64,000 nucleotides of DNA from Paenibacillus koleovorans NBRC 103111 (GCF_004000845.1 NZ_BIMA01000026.1:1-64000); one strand, 5' to 3'. Shown: positions 53,600 to 63,262, counted from the stretch's first letter. Made by a program: numbers and translations. Notes: generated from the letters alone by a model not told the origin.

Positions 53600-54922
53600 G
53601 TGAACGGCAAACGTTGGCTGTTGCTTGGTTCCCTGATTGGAGTTTCGGTGCTTTTGCTGTTTGGTGCTGGAAACGTTTTCAGATCCGGTGTGATCGATTC
53701 CGGCCCCGCGCAAGGTCGGCATCTCGCTGAACCGTCTCCCGAGCCGATGCAGGGCACACAGGAGCTCTCGATCCAGGTTTCGATGGAAGCGAGAGAGTTC
53801 GCGGCGTTACAGCAGCTTAAGCAGCAATTCCAGATGGGACATGCCAATTTATCGATTCAGCTCGAGAACGTCCCCCCGAGGCTTGCCTATAGCAAATGGA
53901 AAAAAGCGTCACAGCTCGGAGACGCACCGGACGTCCTGCTGCTCGACAACGTATGGACGACCGAATTCGCAGCGCTCGGCTATTTATTGCCCGTCGATTC
54001 GATGCTGACCGGCGAAGCGCTGGCGCAGCAGATGGAGCAGGCGGTCAATCAGGTGAAATGGAACGGTTACACGTGGGGCGTACCGAAGGATTTCGACATC
54101 TACGTCATTGTGTATAATACGAAGCGGCTCACGGAGCTCGGGCATGACAAACCTCCTGTCTCGGCCGACGAGCTGATCGCCTTACATACCGCCGCGTCCA
54201 AGCCGGACGAAGGCAAATACGGGCTTTACTGGGATTTCGAAGACACCTACGCTTTCGCTTCGCTGGTTCGGGCGATCGGAGGGAGCAAGCTGCACCCGAA
54301 GGCCGGACCGCTCGGCTTGACCGATCCGGCGGTGTCCAAAGCGGTCGAGACCTTAGTCGCTGCTTCGGCCGGTGCAGGGGAACTGAAAGGGCTTGCGAAG
54401 GCGTTCCCGTCCATGGCCGTTCAGCAGACGTGGAAGCCTTGGGAGCAGCTCGAGCAAGGCAAGATGGCGGCGATGCTGACGACGCTCTCCGATTACCGGC
54501 TGCACGCCAAGGACGGGCTTGCCATGACCGGGCTGCCGCTACCGAAGGGCGACGCCGTCTGGAAAAGCGGCTGGCTCACCGGTCGGAGCTTCGCCATCAC
54601 GTCTAGGACGGATATGCCGAAGGAAGCGTACGAGTGGATTCGTGAAATGACGACGACGACCGCGAATATCCGGTTCTGGAGCGAAGGGTCGAAGCTGCCG
54701 ACCGTCGTGAACAGCTATGCGGCGGGCGGCGTCAGCAGCGATGCGGCGGTGAAGGCGATCGCACCCTATCTCGAGAAGGACGATGCGCTTGCCAAGCCGC
54801 CTCAGCTGAGCCGTCAAGTACAGCAGCTGGCGACCGGCTTGAGCCGGGTGTGGAAGGGCGAGCTGACGTGGAAGGCCGCAGCCGAGCAGACGGAGGAACT
54901 GTGGGCCGGCGGTGCCCGATAG
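53600..54922 (+). CDS. ABC-type sugar-binding protein, no lipobox
   Basis: The 440-residue protein fits the family 1 extracellular solute-binding proteins: QGMHANLSIQ-type QFQMGHANLSIQLENV, WGVPKDFDIYVIVYNTKRL and AAMLTTLSDYRL segments are typical. It starts at GTG 53600 with an N-terminal hydrophobic segment (about 5-27, WLLLGSLIGVSVLLLFGAG) but no cysteine follows, so it is not a lipoprotein and probably stays anchored by the helix. No permease or ATPase genes lie beside it. AGAGGAG precedes the GTG. Confidence 0.82.
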   Translation: MNGKRWLLLGSLIGVSVLLLFGAGNVFRSGVIDSGPAQGRHLAEPSPEPMQGTQELSIQVSMEAREFAALQQLKQQFQMGHANLSIQLENVPPRLAYSKWKKASQLGDAPDVLLLDNVWTTEFAALGYLLPVDSMLTGEALAQQMEQAVNQVKWNGYTWGVPKDFDIYVIVYNTKRLTELGHDKPPVSADELIALHTAASKPDEGKYGLYWDFEDTYAFASLVRAIGGSKLHPKAGPLGLTDPAVSKAVETLVAASAGAGELKGLAKAFPSMAVQQTWKPWEQLEQGKMAAMLTTLSDYRLHAKDGLAMTGLPLPKGDAVWKSGWLTGRSFAITSRTDMPKEAYEWIREMTTTTANIRFWSEGSKLPTVVNSYAAGGVSSDAAVKAIAPYLEKDDALAKPPQLSRQVQQLATGLSRVWKGELTWKAAAEQTEELWAGGAR

Positions 54923-54936
54923 CAGGCGCAGCAGAA

Positions 54937-56031
54937 CTAAAAGCCCATTTTCAGCGTGACGGACAAGGCTCGATCTTTCACCTTCAACTCGGTCGCTTGG
55001 AGGAACGGCGCCAATTTGGTTGGATAAAAATTCAAGTCGTATTCTTTTTGCAGCGCCTGCGTGGTTGAGGACGGGAGCTTAAGCTCGTTATAGGTGATGT
55101 CTTGGATTCGGAAGCGAATCACATTATTCGGCTTCGTCTCCAGCACATACTGACCGGTTAGCGAAACCGTGATGCCGTCCTGCTGGCCGGTAGCGGAGAT
55201 GGCCGTGTCCCCGAACGTAAAGTTTAGCGGCTTCAAGGCGGCGTTGCGGGCATGGATAAAGTCGTTCAGCTCACTGTCGCGAATGCGGAACGTGTAGGTG
55301 AATCCTTTGATTGTGAGTGTATTCGGGTTCTGGGCGATCAGCTCAGGCAGCTTCTGCATCGTCTGTGCGAGCCCGGAGAAATATTGGCGGAACAGCGGCA
55401 GCCCCTTCGATTCCCAGCTGCGGTTCAGCTCGCTCATCTGACGGGCGATCTCGTCCTTGTGCGGCAGCGCTTCCAGCTTGCGAGCGACTTCCTGCTGCAG
55501 CTCCGTCATCTGGCGACGCCTCTCCTCGTAGCGGGACCGCGAATCGGCGAGCTTCGCCTGAGCGGCTTCCAGCTCCGCATTCAGCTTCGCCTTCGCTTCG
55601 CGCATCTCCGCGAAGCGATCCAGCGTGCGCCGATCGCGCTCGGCCACGAGCTGCATCTGTTCGAAGACGTAAAGTGCATCCTTCCAAGTACGCGAAGATA
55701 AGATCAGCGCCCATGTCGGCAGCCGGTCGCCGGTATAGGAAGCTTGCAGCAGCTGCTTGACTCGCCCTTGCTGCTCCTCGATTTGTCCGTCTAGCTCGCC
55801 GATGCTGCGGCGGACGCCCTCGATTTGTCCCGCCATCTCTTTCTCCATCCCGGATAGCCTCGCAATTTCTTTGTCCAGCTCGTAGAGGGTTAGCCCCTTC
55901 TCCAGCAGCGCCTGCGTCTCTTCCTGCGAGGGAGTGCCGGTTTCCAACGCAAGAGCGGCATTCGAACCGCCGAGCGCAGCGATACAGACGGCCAACAAGA
56001 CGGTGCCTAGCAGACGAACCCATGCGCTCAT
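54937..56031 (-). CDS. Exported coiled-coil protein of unknown function
   Basis: The 364-residue protein has a signal peptide (about 1-28, cleavage after ALA) and a long coiled coil (about 35-195), similar in style to the CwlO/PcsB N-terminal domain, then a C-terminal beta-rich domain (about 230-364) with no catalytic motif recognised. It lacks an NlpC/P60 or CHAP domain. I took ATG 56031; GTG 56043 is open but too close to its ribosome site. It follows the lipoprotein gene at 56114 in a likely two-gene unit. Confidence 0.75.
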   Translation of the reverse strand: MSAWVRLLGTVLLAVCIAALGGSNAALALETGTPSQEETQALLEKGLTLYELDKEIARLSGMEKEMAGQIEGVRRSIGELDGQIEEQQGRVKQLLQASYTGDRLPTWALILSSRTWKDALYVFEQMQLVAERDRRTLDRFAEMREAKAKLNAELEAAQAKLADSRSRYEERRRQMTELQQEVARKLEALPHKDEIARQMSELNRSWESKGLPLFRQYFSGLAQTMQKLPELIAQNPNTLTIKGFTYTFRIRDSELNDFIHARNAALKPLNFTFGDTAISATGQQDGITVSLTGQYVLETKPNNVIRFRIQDITYNELKLPSSTTQALQKEYDLNFYPTKLAPFLQATELKVKDRALSVTLKMGF

Positions 56032-56113
56032 CGTTTGTCCCACGTCCTTTCCGTACTAAATGTATCGAGAACGGAGGGGAAACATGCCTGCAACTTCCGA
56101 GCCTCGAGCACCC

Positions 56114-57046
56114 TTATTTGCTCACCGGCTTCAACAGCTCTTCGAGCGGCTTCGCTGTCGCCGGAATATCTTGATTGAACGCCGGAGTCTCGTTGATGCG
56201 GCTCCATTGGTTCGAAAGCGCCAGTCGTTGAAGCGGTGTTGTTGTACCGTTCGCTTCGAGTGTGTAGCTGATGTCTGTCTGTAGCTCCGAGACGTATCCG
56301 TCAGCTCCGGCAACGAGCCGTATAAGTCTGGGCGGCTGAATCTTCAGCGTCTGATCGGCGATTGATGCTTTCAGGGCCTTGGCTTGCGGTTGGCCGACCA
56401 GACCGGCGGACGCCAATCGATCGATCCACTCGGGGAGCTGCAACTTTAACTGCGCGGAAATCGGGCCGGCATTGTCCGCTTTGATGTCAATTGTATAAAT
56501 AGCGGGCCTGTCGCCCGACGAAGTTGTAGAAGCGAACCATTTCGAATCGATCGCCTCCAGCAGAGCCGCTGTCTGGTCGGCCAGCAGCCTGGAGCTCTGG
56601 CTCAGGTTGGCCGACTTGCCGCCCAAGTCCATGGAGACATACTCGTTCTTCGGGTTCAGCAGTGGAATCTGCATATACATTTTGGTATCCTTGATAAGAA
56701 TCGGCACGTCCAGCTGGCCGATGCCGCTTGCCGGCGCGACCGACAGCTTGCTCTCGAGACGCAACGGTTCGACTTGCGCCGTGCCGCTCCAGCGCAGCTG
56801 ACTGGCTGTCAACGATTGCACGAGCAAACCCGTGAGCGGATCGCCGGTCATCTCGCTCGCTCTCAGCGTCTCGCTCAGTTGCAATTCCGCCCGGCCTTCG
56901 AACGAATAGCTGCGGATCTCCGCTTGCTTGCGCAGCGCCTGCAGCATATGCTCCTTCGCCTGTTTCCCTTCGGAGCAGCCGGCTGCCGAGACGACGGCAA
57001 GCGAGGCCATGGCGAGCACGGCGAGCTTTTTCCATGTTAGTCGCAT
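56114..57046 (-). CDS. Hypothetical lipoprotein
   Basis: The 310-residue protein has a lipoprotein signal (SAAGCSEGK, Cys near 24) and a mature domain with repeated amphipathic strands, resembling LppX/LolA-like or DUF6612-type lipid-binding folds, but the similarity is too weak to name. GAGAGGAG lies eight bases before the ATG. It is divergent from the methyltransferase and upstream of the coiled-coil gene. Confidence 0.72.
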   Translation of the reverse strand: MRLTWKKLAVLAMASLAVVSAAGCSEGKQAKEHMLQALRKQAEIRSYSFEGRAELQLSETLRASEMTGDPLTGLLVQSLTASQLRWSGTAQVEPLRLESKLSVAPASGIGQLDVPILIKDTKMYMQIPLLNPKNEYVSMDLGGKSANLSQSSRLLADQTAALLEAIDSKWFASTTSSGDRPAIYTIDIKADNAGPISAQLKLQLPEWIDRLASAGLVGQPQAKALKASIADQTLKIQPPRLIRLVAGADGYVSELQTDISYTLEANGTTTPLQRLALSNQWSRINETPAFNQDIPATAKPLEELLKPVSK

Positions 57047-57102
57047 AGAACGGACTCCTCTCGAAAATGAAGTCTCATCATTATAAAGGGAATGAATCTG
57101 AC

Positions 57103-58233
57103 ATGCAAAACAGCAAGCACGAATGGCCGGCCTCCTTGATCGCTCGGGTACAAGCCGGCGCAGACGGGGCCATTTCGTTTCGCGACTTTATGGACGCGTG
57201 TCTATATGACGAGCAGTTCGGCTACTACAACCGGGATACGGTCAAAATCGGCAAAGAAGGCGATTTTTATACAAGCGCTTCCATCGGCCCCTTTATGGGC
57301 ATGATGCTGGCGGAATGCTGTCTCCGGCTGCGTCAGGAAGAAGGCTGGGGCGGGGAGCGATGGCAAATCGTCGAATGGGGAGGCGGGACCGGGAGGCTGG
57401 CGGTGCAAGTGCTCGATCATCTGCAAGCGGCAGCCCCGGAAGCGTACGAAACCATAAACTACGTGCTTGTCGACGGCAGCGCCTACCATCGGGTATCGCA
57501 ACAAAAGCAGCTGGAGCGACATGCTTCAATCATCCGTACGTGCTCACCGGAAGAATGGCTGCGTCAGCCTTCATCAATCGCTATTCCCACTATCGTATGC
57601 TCCAACGAGCTGCTGGATGCGTTCCCGGTCCATCGGCTCCGCTATAAAAACGGCCGGTTTGAGGAGCTGCATGTGGCATGGGACGAAACGAAGGGAGCTT
57701 TCCAAGACCGTTACATCCCCTTGACCGAAGAGCCGTCACATACGGAGCTGCAGCGGTACATCGAAGAAGAGCGGCTCCCGAGAAGAGAAGATCAGCTGTT
57801 CGAGGTGAATTTGGCCATTGGTCCCTGGTTGAGCCAGATCCGGGCTCGCATGAACCGGGGAGCGATCATCACGATCGATTACGGGGATGTCCGGGAAGAG
57901 CTGTACGCCTCTCATCGGATGCAGGGTACGCTGCTGTGCTATTACCGTCATCGAGCCTATGACAATCCTTACGTGCATGTAGGCGAGCAGGACATGACCG
58001 CTCACGTCAACTTCTCGGCGGTCATCCGCTATGGGGAGCAGCTTGGGATCAGCCGATGGAAGCTGCAGACGCAGCGCGAGTTTCTGATCGAGCACGGCAT
58101 CCTGGAGCGGCTGCAGGAGCATGACGGCGCCGACCCGTTCGGCGCAGCGGCACGCAACAACCGGGCGATCCGCCAACTGCTGTGGAGCGACCAGATGAGC
58201 GAGCTGTTCAAGGTGCTTGTGCAGCTTATCTAA
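57103..58233 (+). CDS. MidA/NDUFAF7-family SAM-dependent methyltransferase
   Basis: The 376-residue protein has the DUF185 layout: DGAISFRDFMDACLYDEQFGYY at the N-terminus, the SAM site VEWGGGTGRLAVQVLDHL, CSNELLDAFPVHRLRYKNG and IITIDYGDV. Eukaryotic members methylate an arginine of complex I; the bacterial target is unknown. I chose ATG 57103 after AAAGGG at 12 bases; ATG 57067 adds 12 residues and lacks a site. A hairpin terminator follows. Confidence 0.87.
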   Translation: MQNSKHEWPASLIARVQAGADGAISFRDFMDACLYDEQFGYYNRDTVKIGKEGDFYTSASIGPFMGMMLAECCLRLRQEEGWGGERWQIVEWGGGTGRLAVQVLDHLQAAAPEAYETINYVLVDGSAYHRVSQQKQLERHASIIRTCSPEEWLRQPSSIAIPTIVCSNELLDAFPVHRLRYKNGRFEELHVAWDETKGAFQDRYIPLTEEPSHTELQRYIEEERLPRREDQLFEVNLAIGPWLSQIRARMNRGAIITIDYGDVREELYASHRMQGTLLCYYRHRAYDNPYVHVGEQDMTAHVNFSAVIRYGEQLGISRWKLQTQREFLIEHGILERLQEHDGADPFGAAARNNRAIRQLLWSDQMSELFKVLVQLI

Positions 58234-58246
58234 TCCAAAAAGCAAA

Positions 58247-58296
58247 AAGGTGAACGAGCCTGCCCGAATCGTCGGGCAGAACCGTTCACCTTATTT
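58247..58296. terminator. Hairpin terminator after the methyltransferase gene
   Basis: AAGGTGAAC and GTTCACCTT enclose a second stem TGCCCGA/TCGGGCA, followed by ATTT. It may also end the convergent yqgY gene. Confidence 0.65.
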
Positions 58297-58398
58297 CGAA
58301 TGTCAGAAAGAAACTCCCTGATGATTGTTCCATTCCTGCGGTAAACGAGGTCCGCCGTGAAGACGGCGAAGCCGTTTATCCTTCGTTATGGCGCTACA

Positions 58399-58629
58399 TT
58401 ACACGGACATCTGGAAGAACGACCAGTACGTGAATCCGGTGAAGGAGAGGATCAAGTACCCCCAGAAAATCAATATGTAGGCGCGTTCGGACAAGTTCAT
58501 ATAACCCAAGACGACGAATGCGGCGGTCTGGAAGAAAAACAGCAGCGCCATCTCCTTCATGCCTCCGGCAAGGGCCATCAAACCGATTGCGAGCGTCCAA
58601 AACCCCAATACTCTGAACATGCGTGCCAC
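58399..58629 (-). CDS. yqgY: DUF2626 family membrane protein (YqgY-like)
   Basis: The 76-residue protein has two to three membrane helices and the family pattern MFRVLGFWTLAIGLMAL, ALLFFFQTAAFVVLGYMN, LSERAYILIFWGYLILSFTGF. I placed the start at GTG 58629 because GAGGGGG lies eight bases upstream, whereas ATG 58620 is 17 away. It has a consensus promoter. Function unknown. Confidence 0.85.
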   Translation of the reverse strand: MARMFRVLGFWTLAIGLMALAGGMKEMALLFFFQTAAFVVLGYMNLSERAYILIFWGYLILSFTGFTYWSFFQMSV

Positions 58630-58674
58630 GAAGAAATCCCCCTCTCTGTCCAAGCGGTCCAAATTTCTATTGTC

Positions 58675-58704
58675 ATTATACCCGTTTGTTCGCGCAGGTG
58701 TAAA
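58675..58704 (-). promoter_or_regulatory. SigA promoter of yqgY
   Basis: On the minus strand TTTACA (58704-58699), an 18-base spacer and TATAAT (58680-58675). The rest of the 58630-58937 gap shows no other clear feature. Confidence 0.75.
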
Positions 58705-58937
58705 CTGCGAAGCGTGACGAATTAGCAAACTTTTTTGTCCGAGCCTACAGATCATTGTCTCCAATTCGTTCGAAATGATGTAGTTGGCTCAAAAATAGAC
58801 GCATTCCGGGTACAGCCACGTATGAGCGCCAAAAAAAATGGTAATACCAAGTAGTATCAAATAGATTCTATGAACTCTACCATGAGCATAGAGATTAAAC
58901 AGTGGCTACTTTAAATGTTTGTTGGGAGGTTGAAGGC

Positions 58938-59591
58938 ATGACTGCCATAAGACAAGATGCCTGGAGTGAAGAAGACGATCTGATACTAGCGGAGGTAACG
59001 CTGCGCCATATCCGCGAAGGCAGCACCCAGCTTGCCGCCTTCGAAGAAGTGGGAGACAAGATAGGGAGAACGTCGGCCGCATGCGGATTCCGTTGGAACA
59101 GCTGTGTACGCAAGAAGTACGAAGCGGCGATTTCGATAGCGAAGGCTCAGCGCCAGAAGCGGAGCCAATACAAGAAGCATTCCGCGGGCAGCGCGAACGT
59201 GGCGGCGATCGCCACGCTCGAACAGGTAGAATCCATCGGTGCGTATAAGAGCGAAACGATAAGCGAGGAGTCGATCTCGATCGATGCGGTTATCCGTTTC
59301 CTCCGCCAATGGAAGGGAACTTATCAAGACATGAACCGCCAAATCAAGTCTCTGGAGAAGGAGCTTCGTGAGAAAGAGGATGAGCTGAGCGGCCTGCGGC
59401 GGGAGAAGGATAAGCTGAACCGCGAAATGAGCGAGGTCCAGACGGATTATCGCGTAGTGAATGACGATTACAAAGCGTTGATCCAAATTATGGACCGGGC
59501 GAGAAAGCTGGCTTTTCTGGTAGAGGAAGAAGACGAGCAGAAGCCGCGGTTCAAGATGGACGCGAATGGCAATTTGGAACGAATCGATTAA
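58938..59591 (+). CDS. rsfA: Prespore-specific regulator RsfA family
   Basis: The 217-residue protein has an N-terminal Myb/SANT-like DNA-binding region (about 8-60, [36 protein letters not shown]) and a coiled coil (about 135-185). RsfA (YlbO) adjusts SigF-dependent transcription in the forespore. The order rsfA-panE-yllA here matches the B. subtilis ylbO region. GGGAGG precedes the ATG at 58938. Confidence 0.9.
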   Translation: MTAIRQDAWSEEDDLILAEVTLRHIREGSTQLAAFEEVGDKIGRTSAACGFRWNSCVRKKYEAAISIAKAQRQKRSQYKKHSAGSANVAAIATLEQVESIGAYKSETISEESISIDAVIRFLRQWKGTYQDMNRQIKSLEKELREKEDELSGLRREKDKLNREMSEVQTDYRVVNDDYKALIQIMDRARKLAFLVEEEDEQKPRFKMDANGNLERID

Positions 59592-59602
59592 GGACCGATC
59601 GA

Positions 59603-59643
59603 AGATCCCCGGCTTAGATGGCAGCCGCGCGGATCTTTTTTTT
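59603..59643 (+). terminator. Intrinsic terminator after rsfA
   Basis: AGATCCCCGGC pairs imperfectly with GCCGCGCGGATCT around a short loop, followed by seven or more T. Confidence 0.7.
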
Positions 59644-59701
59644 GCAAAACATGATATGATCGAGTAGGAAGAAACACAGGAGGAGCGGGGGCATAGAGAA
59701 T

Positions 59702-60646
59702 ATGCAGGTGTGGTGTGTGGGAGCGGGTTCGGTCGGACTGCTGCTTGCGTCGAAGCTGGCATTGGCGGGAGCGGATGTAACGGTAATCGCGCGCTCCGAG
59801 GAGCAGGCGGAGCAGATCCGGACGAATGGGATCTTGCTGAGGCAGCAGGAAGGGGCCGTTCTTGACATTCGCGTTCAAACGTCCGTAATCCGGGAAATGA
59901 ATCCCGATCAGACTCCGAACTGGATTTTGCTGACCGTCAAGCAGCAGCATATTACGGAAGGGTTGGTCGCGGAGATGGGCCGGCGTTGCCGGGCGGGCGC
60001 CAGGCTGCTCTGCTTCCAGAACGGCATCGGGCATATCGAGCGGCTGCATCCAGATGTCCCGGCGTCCCGGCTCGATTGGGCGGTGACGACCGAAGGCGCG
60101 CGCAAGGAAGGACCCGCGACCATCAGCCATACCGGCCGCGGATTGACGAGAATCGGCAGCGCTTTGCCCGAAATCCCGGCGAATGAGGCGGAAATCGCGG
60201 AAAAAGAGCAAAAAAAGCTCGCCGAGCTGCTGAATGCAGCAGGATTCGTCACTTTCGTGTCGAACAACATGAGGGAGATCGCGTGGAACAAATTGCTAAT
60301 GAATGCCGTCATCAACCCGTTAACCGCCATCCTGGAGTGCCGCAACGGCGAATTGCTGAATTCGGAAGCGCTTGCTCCGCTCATGCGGACCCTCTACGAG
60401 GAAGGCGCGGACGCAGCTGCCGCCGCAGGCATCCGGCTTCACGAAGACTTGTGGAATCAGCTGCTGGACGTATGCAGGAAGACGGCGAACAACCACTCCT
60501 CCATGCTGCAGGATTTACTTGCCGGACGGACGACTGAGATCGATTGGCTGAACGGAGCCCTGCTAGCAGAGGCGCGCGCCCGTCAATTGGCGTTGCCGAC
60601 TCATGAAGCGGTATACAGGCTTGTGAAAGCCAAGGAGAAGCGATAA
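59702..60646 (+). CDS. panE: Ketopantoate reductase family protein
   Basis: The 314-residue NADP-dependent enzyme has VWCVGAGSVGLLLASKLALAG (Rossmann), TVKQQH, CFQNGIGHIERL, and the catalytic-Lys context AWNKLLMNAVINPLTAIL, as in PanE of pantothenate synthesis. Some family members act on other ketoacids. The ribosome site is weak at this spacing. It sits between rsfA and DUF3397, as in related genomes. Confidence 0.9.
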   Translation: MQVWCVGAGSVGLLLASKLALAGADVTVIARSEEQAEQIRTNGILLRQQEGAVLDIRVQTSVIREMNPDQTPNWILLTVKQQHITEGLVAEMGRRCRAGARLLCFQNGIGHIERLHPDVPASRLDWAVTTEGARKEGPATISHTGRGLTRIGSALPEIPANEAEIAEKEQKKLAELLNAAGFVTFVSNNMREIAWNKLLMNAVINPLTAILECRNGELLNSEALAPLMRTLYEEGADAAAAAGIRLHEDLWNQLLDVCRKTANNHSSMLQDLLAGRTTEIDWLNGALLAEARARQLALPTHEAVYRLVKAKEKR

Positions 60647-60687
60647 CGGACCCGGCATGAATCCACCCTTAACGGAGCGGTGATGCT

Positions 60688-61080
60688 ATGGCCTTTGTGA
60701 ACTTTTGGATTCATTTATATGCGTTTACCGCGTTCGTGCCTTATTTGTGGTTTTTTGTGCTATGGTTCGTCGTTTACCTCTGGCAGAGAGATGGCAAAAG
60801 GGCTACCAAGCTCGCCATGGATGTCACGACCTTTTTGCTGATCGGCTCCGTATCGTCCATGTATGCGAATGTGTTCCACAACTCGTTCGGCTTTTACTTC
60901 ATCTTATTGTTTTTCTTGATCGGCTACGGGCTGATCGGCAACTATCAATACCGCTTGCGCGGTAAACTCAATCATCGCAAGATAATACGGATCTTGTGGA
61001 GACTCGGCTTTATTCTGCTCAGTCTCGCTTACTTCCTGCTGTTGATCATTGGGATCATTCAACGGTTGTTGGAAGTATAA
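60688..61080 (+). CDS. DUF3397 membrane protein
   Basis: The 130-residue protein has four membrane helices and fits DUF3397 (YllA-like) by length and the HIYAF...LWFFVLWFVVYLW, FHNSFGFYFILLFFLIGYG, and RKIIRILWRLGFILLSL elements. Function unknown. GGAGCGGTGATG precedes the ATG. Confidence 0.82.
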   Translation: MAFVNFWIHLYAFTAFVPYLWFFVLWFVVYLWQRDGKRATKLAMDVTTFLLIGSVSSMYANVFHNSFGFYFILLFFLIGYGLIGNYQYRLRGKLNHRKIIRILWRLGFILLSLAYFLLLIIGIIQRLLEV

Positions 61081-61115
61081 TCTCCGTTTTTTAATGCCGA
61101 GAGGAGACAGTGTGA

Positions 61116-61373
61116 ATGCCGGTCCATAACATGATGGAAGAAATCGTTAGGAACTGCTTGAAGGATCTCATTCAACATAAAGCCGAGCTGGCGGCCCTGA
61201 CAGATAAGCAGCAAGACGACATTATGGCGATTACGCTGAACAAGCTGCCGCCCAAGTATGTGTCTACTCAACGAGGCGAATTATTCGTCAAGATGCAGCA
61301 GAGCGCACAAGTGTCGACCGATATTTACAGGGAATTGACGCATGCGATTGAGCGGGTAAGGACAACGGATTAG
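61116..61373 (+). CDS. ComFB family protein
   Basis: The 85-residue protein begins MPVHNMMEEIVRNCLKDLI and contains DIMAITLNKLPPKYVSTQRGELFVK, the ComFB pattern of a late-competence protein. In cyanobacterial relatives the fold binds c-di-nucleotides. No comFA or comFC lies beside it. GAGAGGAGAC precedes the ATG. Confidence 0.88.
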   Translation: MPVHNMMEEIVRNCLKDLIQHKAELAALTDKQQDDIMAITLNKLPPKYVSTQRGELFVKMQQSAQVSTDIYRELTHAIERVRTTD

Positions 61374-61400
61374 ACAAGTAAATGATGGAAATGAGCGAGA

Positions 61401-61427
61401 AGTCTTCCGAATTCGGAAGACTTTTTT
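61401..61427. terminator. Intrinsic terminator before the oligopeptide transporter
   Basis: AGTCTTCCGAATTCGGAAGACT is a perfect palindrome (given here as one 22-base symmetric arm pair, AGTCTTCCGAA and TTCGGAAGACT), followed by TTTTT. Confidence 0.85.
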
Positions 61428-61601
61428 GTGTTTTCGTGCATGTTTTCTAGAAAATAAAGACATATTAAGGACCGAGATCAATATTTTCCTCCTATTTGAT
61501 CAATATAGTCCGTGTATCTTTCGAAATGGAGGAAGTATAGTAAGTTTCGTGTGACAGAAGCACATAGAGAGAAACAAAATTTCAACGAAGGAGGATTTGC
61601 C

Positions 61602-63242
61602 ATGTTTAAGGGGTTCAACAAAAGTGTAATCGTTTTCATGAGCGTTGTTCTGCTGATGGGAATGGTTCTCGCAGGCTGCGGCAACAAGTCGGGAAGCGGC
61701 GGCAATGATCAAGTGTTTCGTATGATTCTGGGGTCCGAGCCTCCATCCCTGGATCCGGGTCTGGCGCAAGACAACAACTCCTCCACGGTACTTCGTCCAA
61801 TCTATGACGGATTGACGACGAAAGACGCGAACGGAGACGTTAAGGGTGCAGCCGCTGAGAAGTGGGAAGTATCCAAGGACGGTCTGAAGTACACCTTCAA
61901 CCTGCGCAAAGACGCTAAATGGTCCAATGGCGATCCGGTAAAAGCCAGCGACTTCGTATTCGCCTGGAAGCGGGCTTTGGATCCGGCGTTTGCCGCTCCA
62001 TATGCTTACCAGCTCTACTACATCAAGAATGCAGAAGAGTACAACACGAAGAAGATTACCGATGCAAACCAAATCGGGGTGAAAGCGGTCGACGAATTCA
62101 CGCTGGAAGTGGAACTGAATTCCCCCACTCCATACTTCGATAGCCTGGTTTCGTTCTACACTTACTTCCCTCTGAATGAGAAGCATGTCAAAGCGACCCC
62201 TAAATTTGCTGCTGAAGCAAACTCCATGGTTACGAACGGCGCCTTCAAAATCACCGAGTGGAAGCATAACGATTCCGTTACGCTTGCTAAAAACGAAAAC
62301 TACTGGGCTGCAAAAGATATCAAGTTGAGCACCGTTAACATGAAAATCCTCAACGACGCCAATACACAGCTGCAAATGTACAACTCCGGCGAAATTGACT
62401 GGGTTGGCCGCCCTGTAGGCGATATTCCGGTTGACAAAATCCCGTCCTTGAAAGCCGACAAAAACTTCGGTCTGCAAGTGAAGGGTATCGCGTCCACGTA
62501 CTATTATGAGTTCAATACGAAGGCTGTACCGTTTGACAATGTGAAAATCCGCAAGGCTTTCGCAATGGCGATCGACCGCAAGCAAATCGTAGAGAAAATT
62601 ACGCTCGGCGACCAAATTCCGGCATTCGGCTTCGTTCCTCCGGGCATCAAGGGCGAGAAGAAGACGTTCCGCGAAGAGGTCAAGGACGATTACTTCAAGC
62701 AAGACAACGAAGAAGCGAAGAAGCTGCTTGCAGAAGGCTTGAAAGAAAAAGGTCTCGACAAGCTGCCGCAAATCACTTTGATCTATAACACGTCCGAAGC
62801 TCACAAAAAAATTGCAGAAGCTGTAGTTGACATGTGGAAGAAAACACTAGGCGCTGATGTAAAGCTGGAGAACCAAGAGTTCGGCGTTTACATCAAAAAC
62901 CGTCAACAAGGCAATTTCCAAGTGGCACGCGCCGGTTGGGGAGCCGACTATAACGATCCGATGACTTATGTGGACCTGCTCATGACGGGCGGCGGCAACA
63001 ACAACTCCAAGTACTCGAACGCTGAGTATGACAAGCTCGTAAAAGAAGCTCTGTCCACTCAAGACGACAAGAAGCGTATGGAAGCCATGGCGAAAGCTGA
63101 GAAGCTGATGATCAGCGAAATGCCAATCGCTCCAATCTACTACTACACCGGTATTTGGGCGCAAAAATCTTATGTTAAGAACGTCTTTATCGACTACAAA
63201 GGCGATATCGACTTCACAAGAGGCTACATCGAGAAAAAATAA
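61602..63242 (+). CDS. Oligopeptide ABC transporter substrate-binding lipoprotein
   Basis: The 546-residue protein has a lipoprotein signal (MVLAGCGNKSG, Cys near 27) and the SBP_bac_5 fold: FRMILGSEPPSLDPGLAQD, TFNLRKDAKWSNGDPVKASD, and YYYEFNTKAVPFDNVKIRKAFAMA-type segments. It captures peptides for import, with possible roles in nutrition and in sensing peptides for sporulation or competence. AAGGAGG precedes the ATG. A terminator separates it from the permease, giving excess binding protein. Confidence 0.95.
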   Translation: MFKGFNKSVIVFMSVVLLMGMVLAGCGNKSGSGGNDQVFRMILGSEPPSLDPGLAQDNNSSTVLRPIYDGLTTKDANGDVKGAAAEKWEVSKDGLKYTFNLRKDAKWSNGDPVKASDFVFAWKRALDPAFAAPYAYQLYYIKNAEEYNTKKITDANQIGVKAVDEFTLEVELNSPTPYFDSLVSFYTYFPLNEKHVKATPKFAAEANSMVTNGAFKITEWKHNDSVTLAKNENYWAAKDIKLSTVNMKILNDANTQLQMYNSGEIDWVGRPVGDIPVDKIPSLKADKNFGLQVKGIASTYYYEFNTKAVPFDNVKIRKAFAMAIDRKQIVEKITLGDQIPAFGFVPPGIKGEKKTFREEVKDDYFKQDNEEAKKLLAEGLKEKGLDKLPQITLIYNTSEAHKKIAEAVVDMWKKTLGADVKLENQEFGVYIKNRQQGNFQVARAGWGADYNDPMTYVDLLMTGGGNNNSKYSNAEYDKLVKEALSTQDDKKRMEAMAKAEKLMISEMPIAPIYYYTGIWAQKSYVKNVFIDYKGDIDFTRGYIEKK

Positions 63243-63262
63243 GCCTGCTGTTCACGCTTGAG

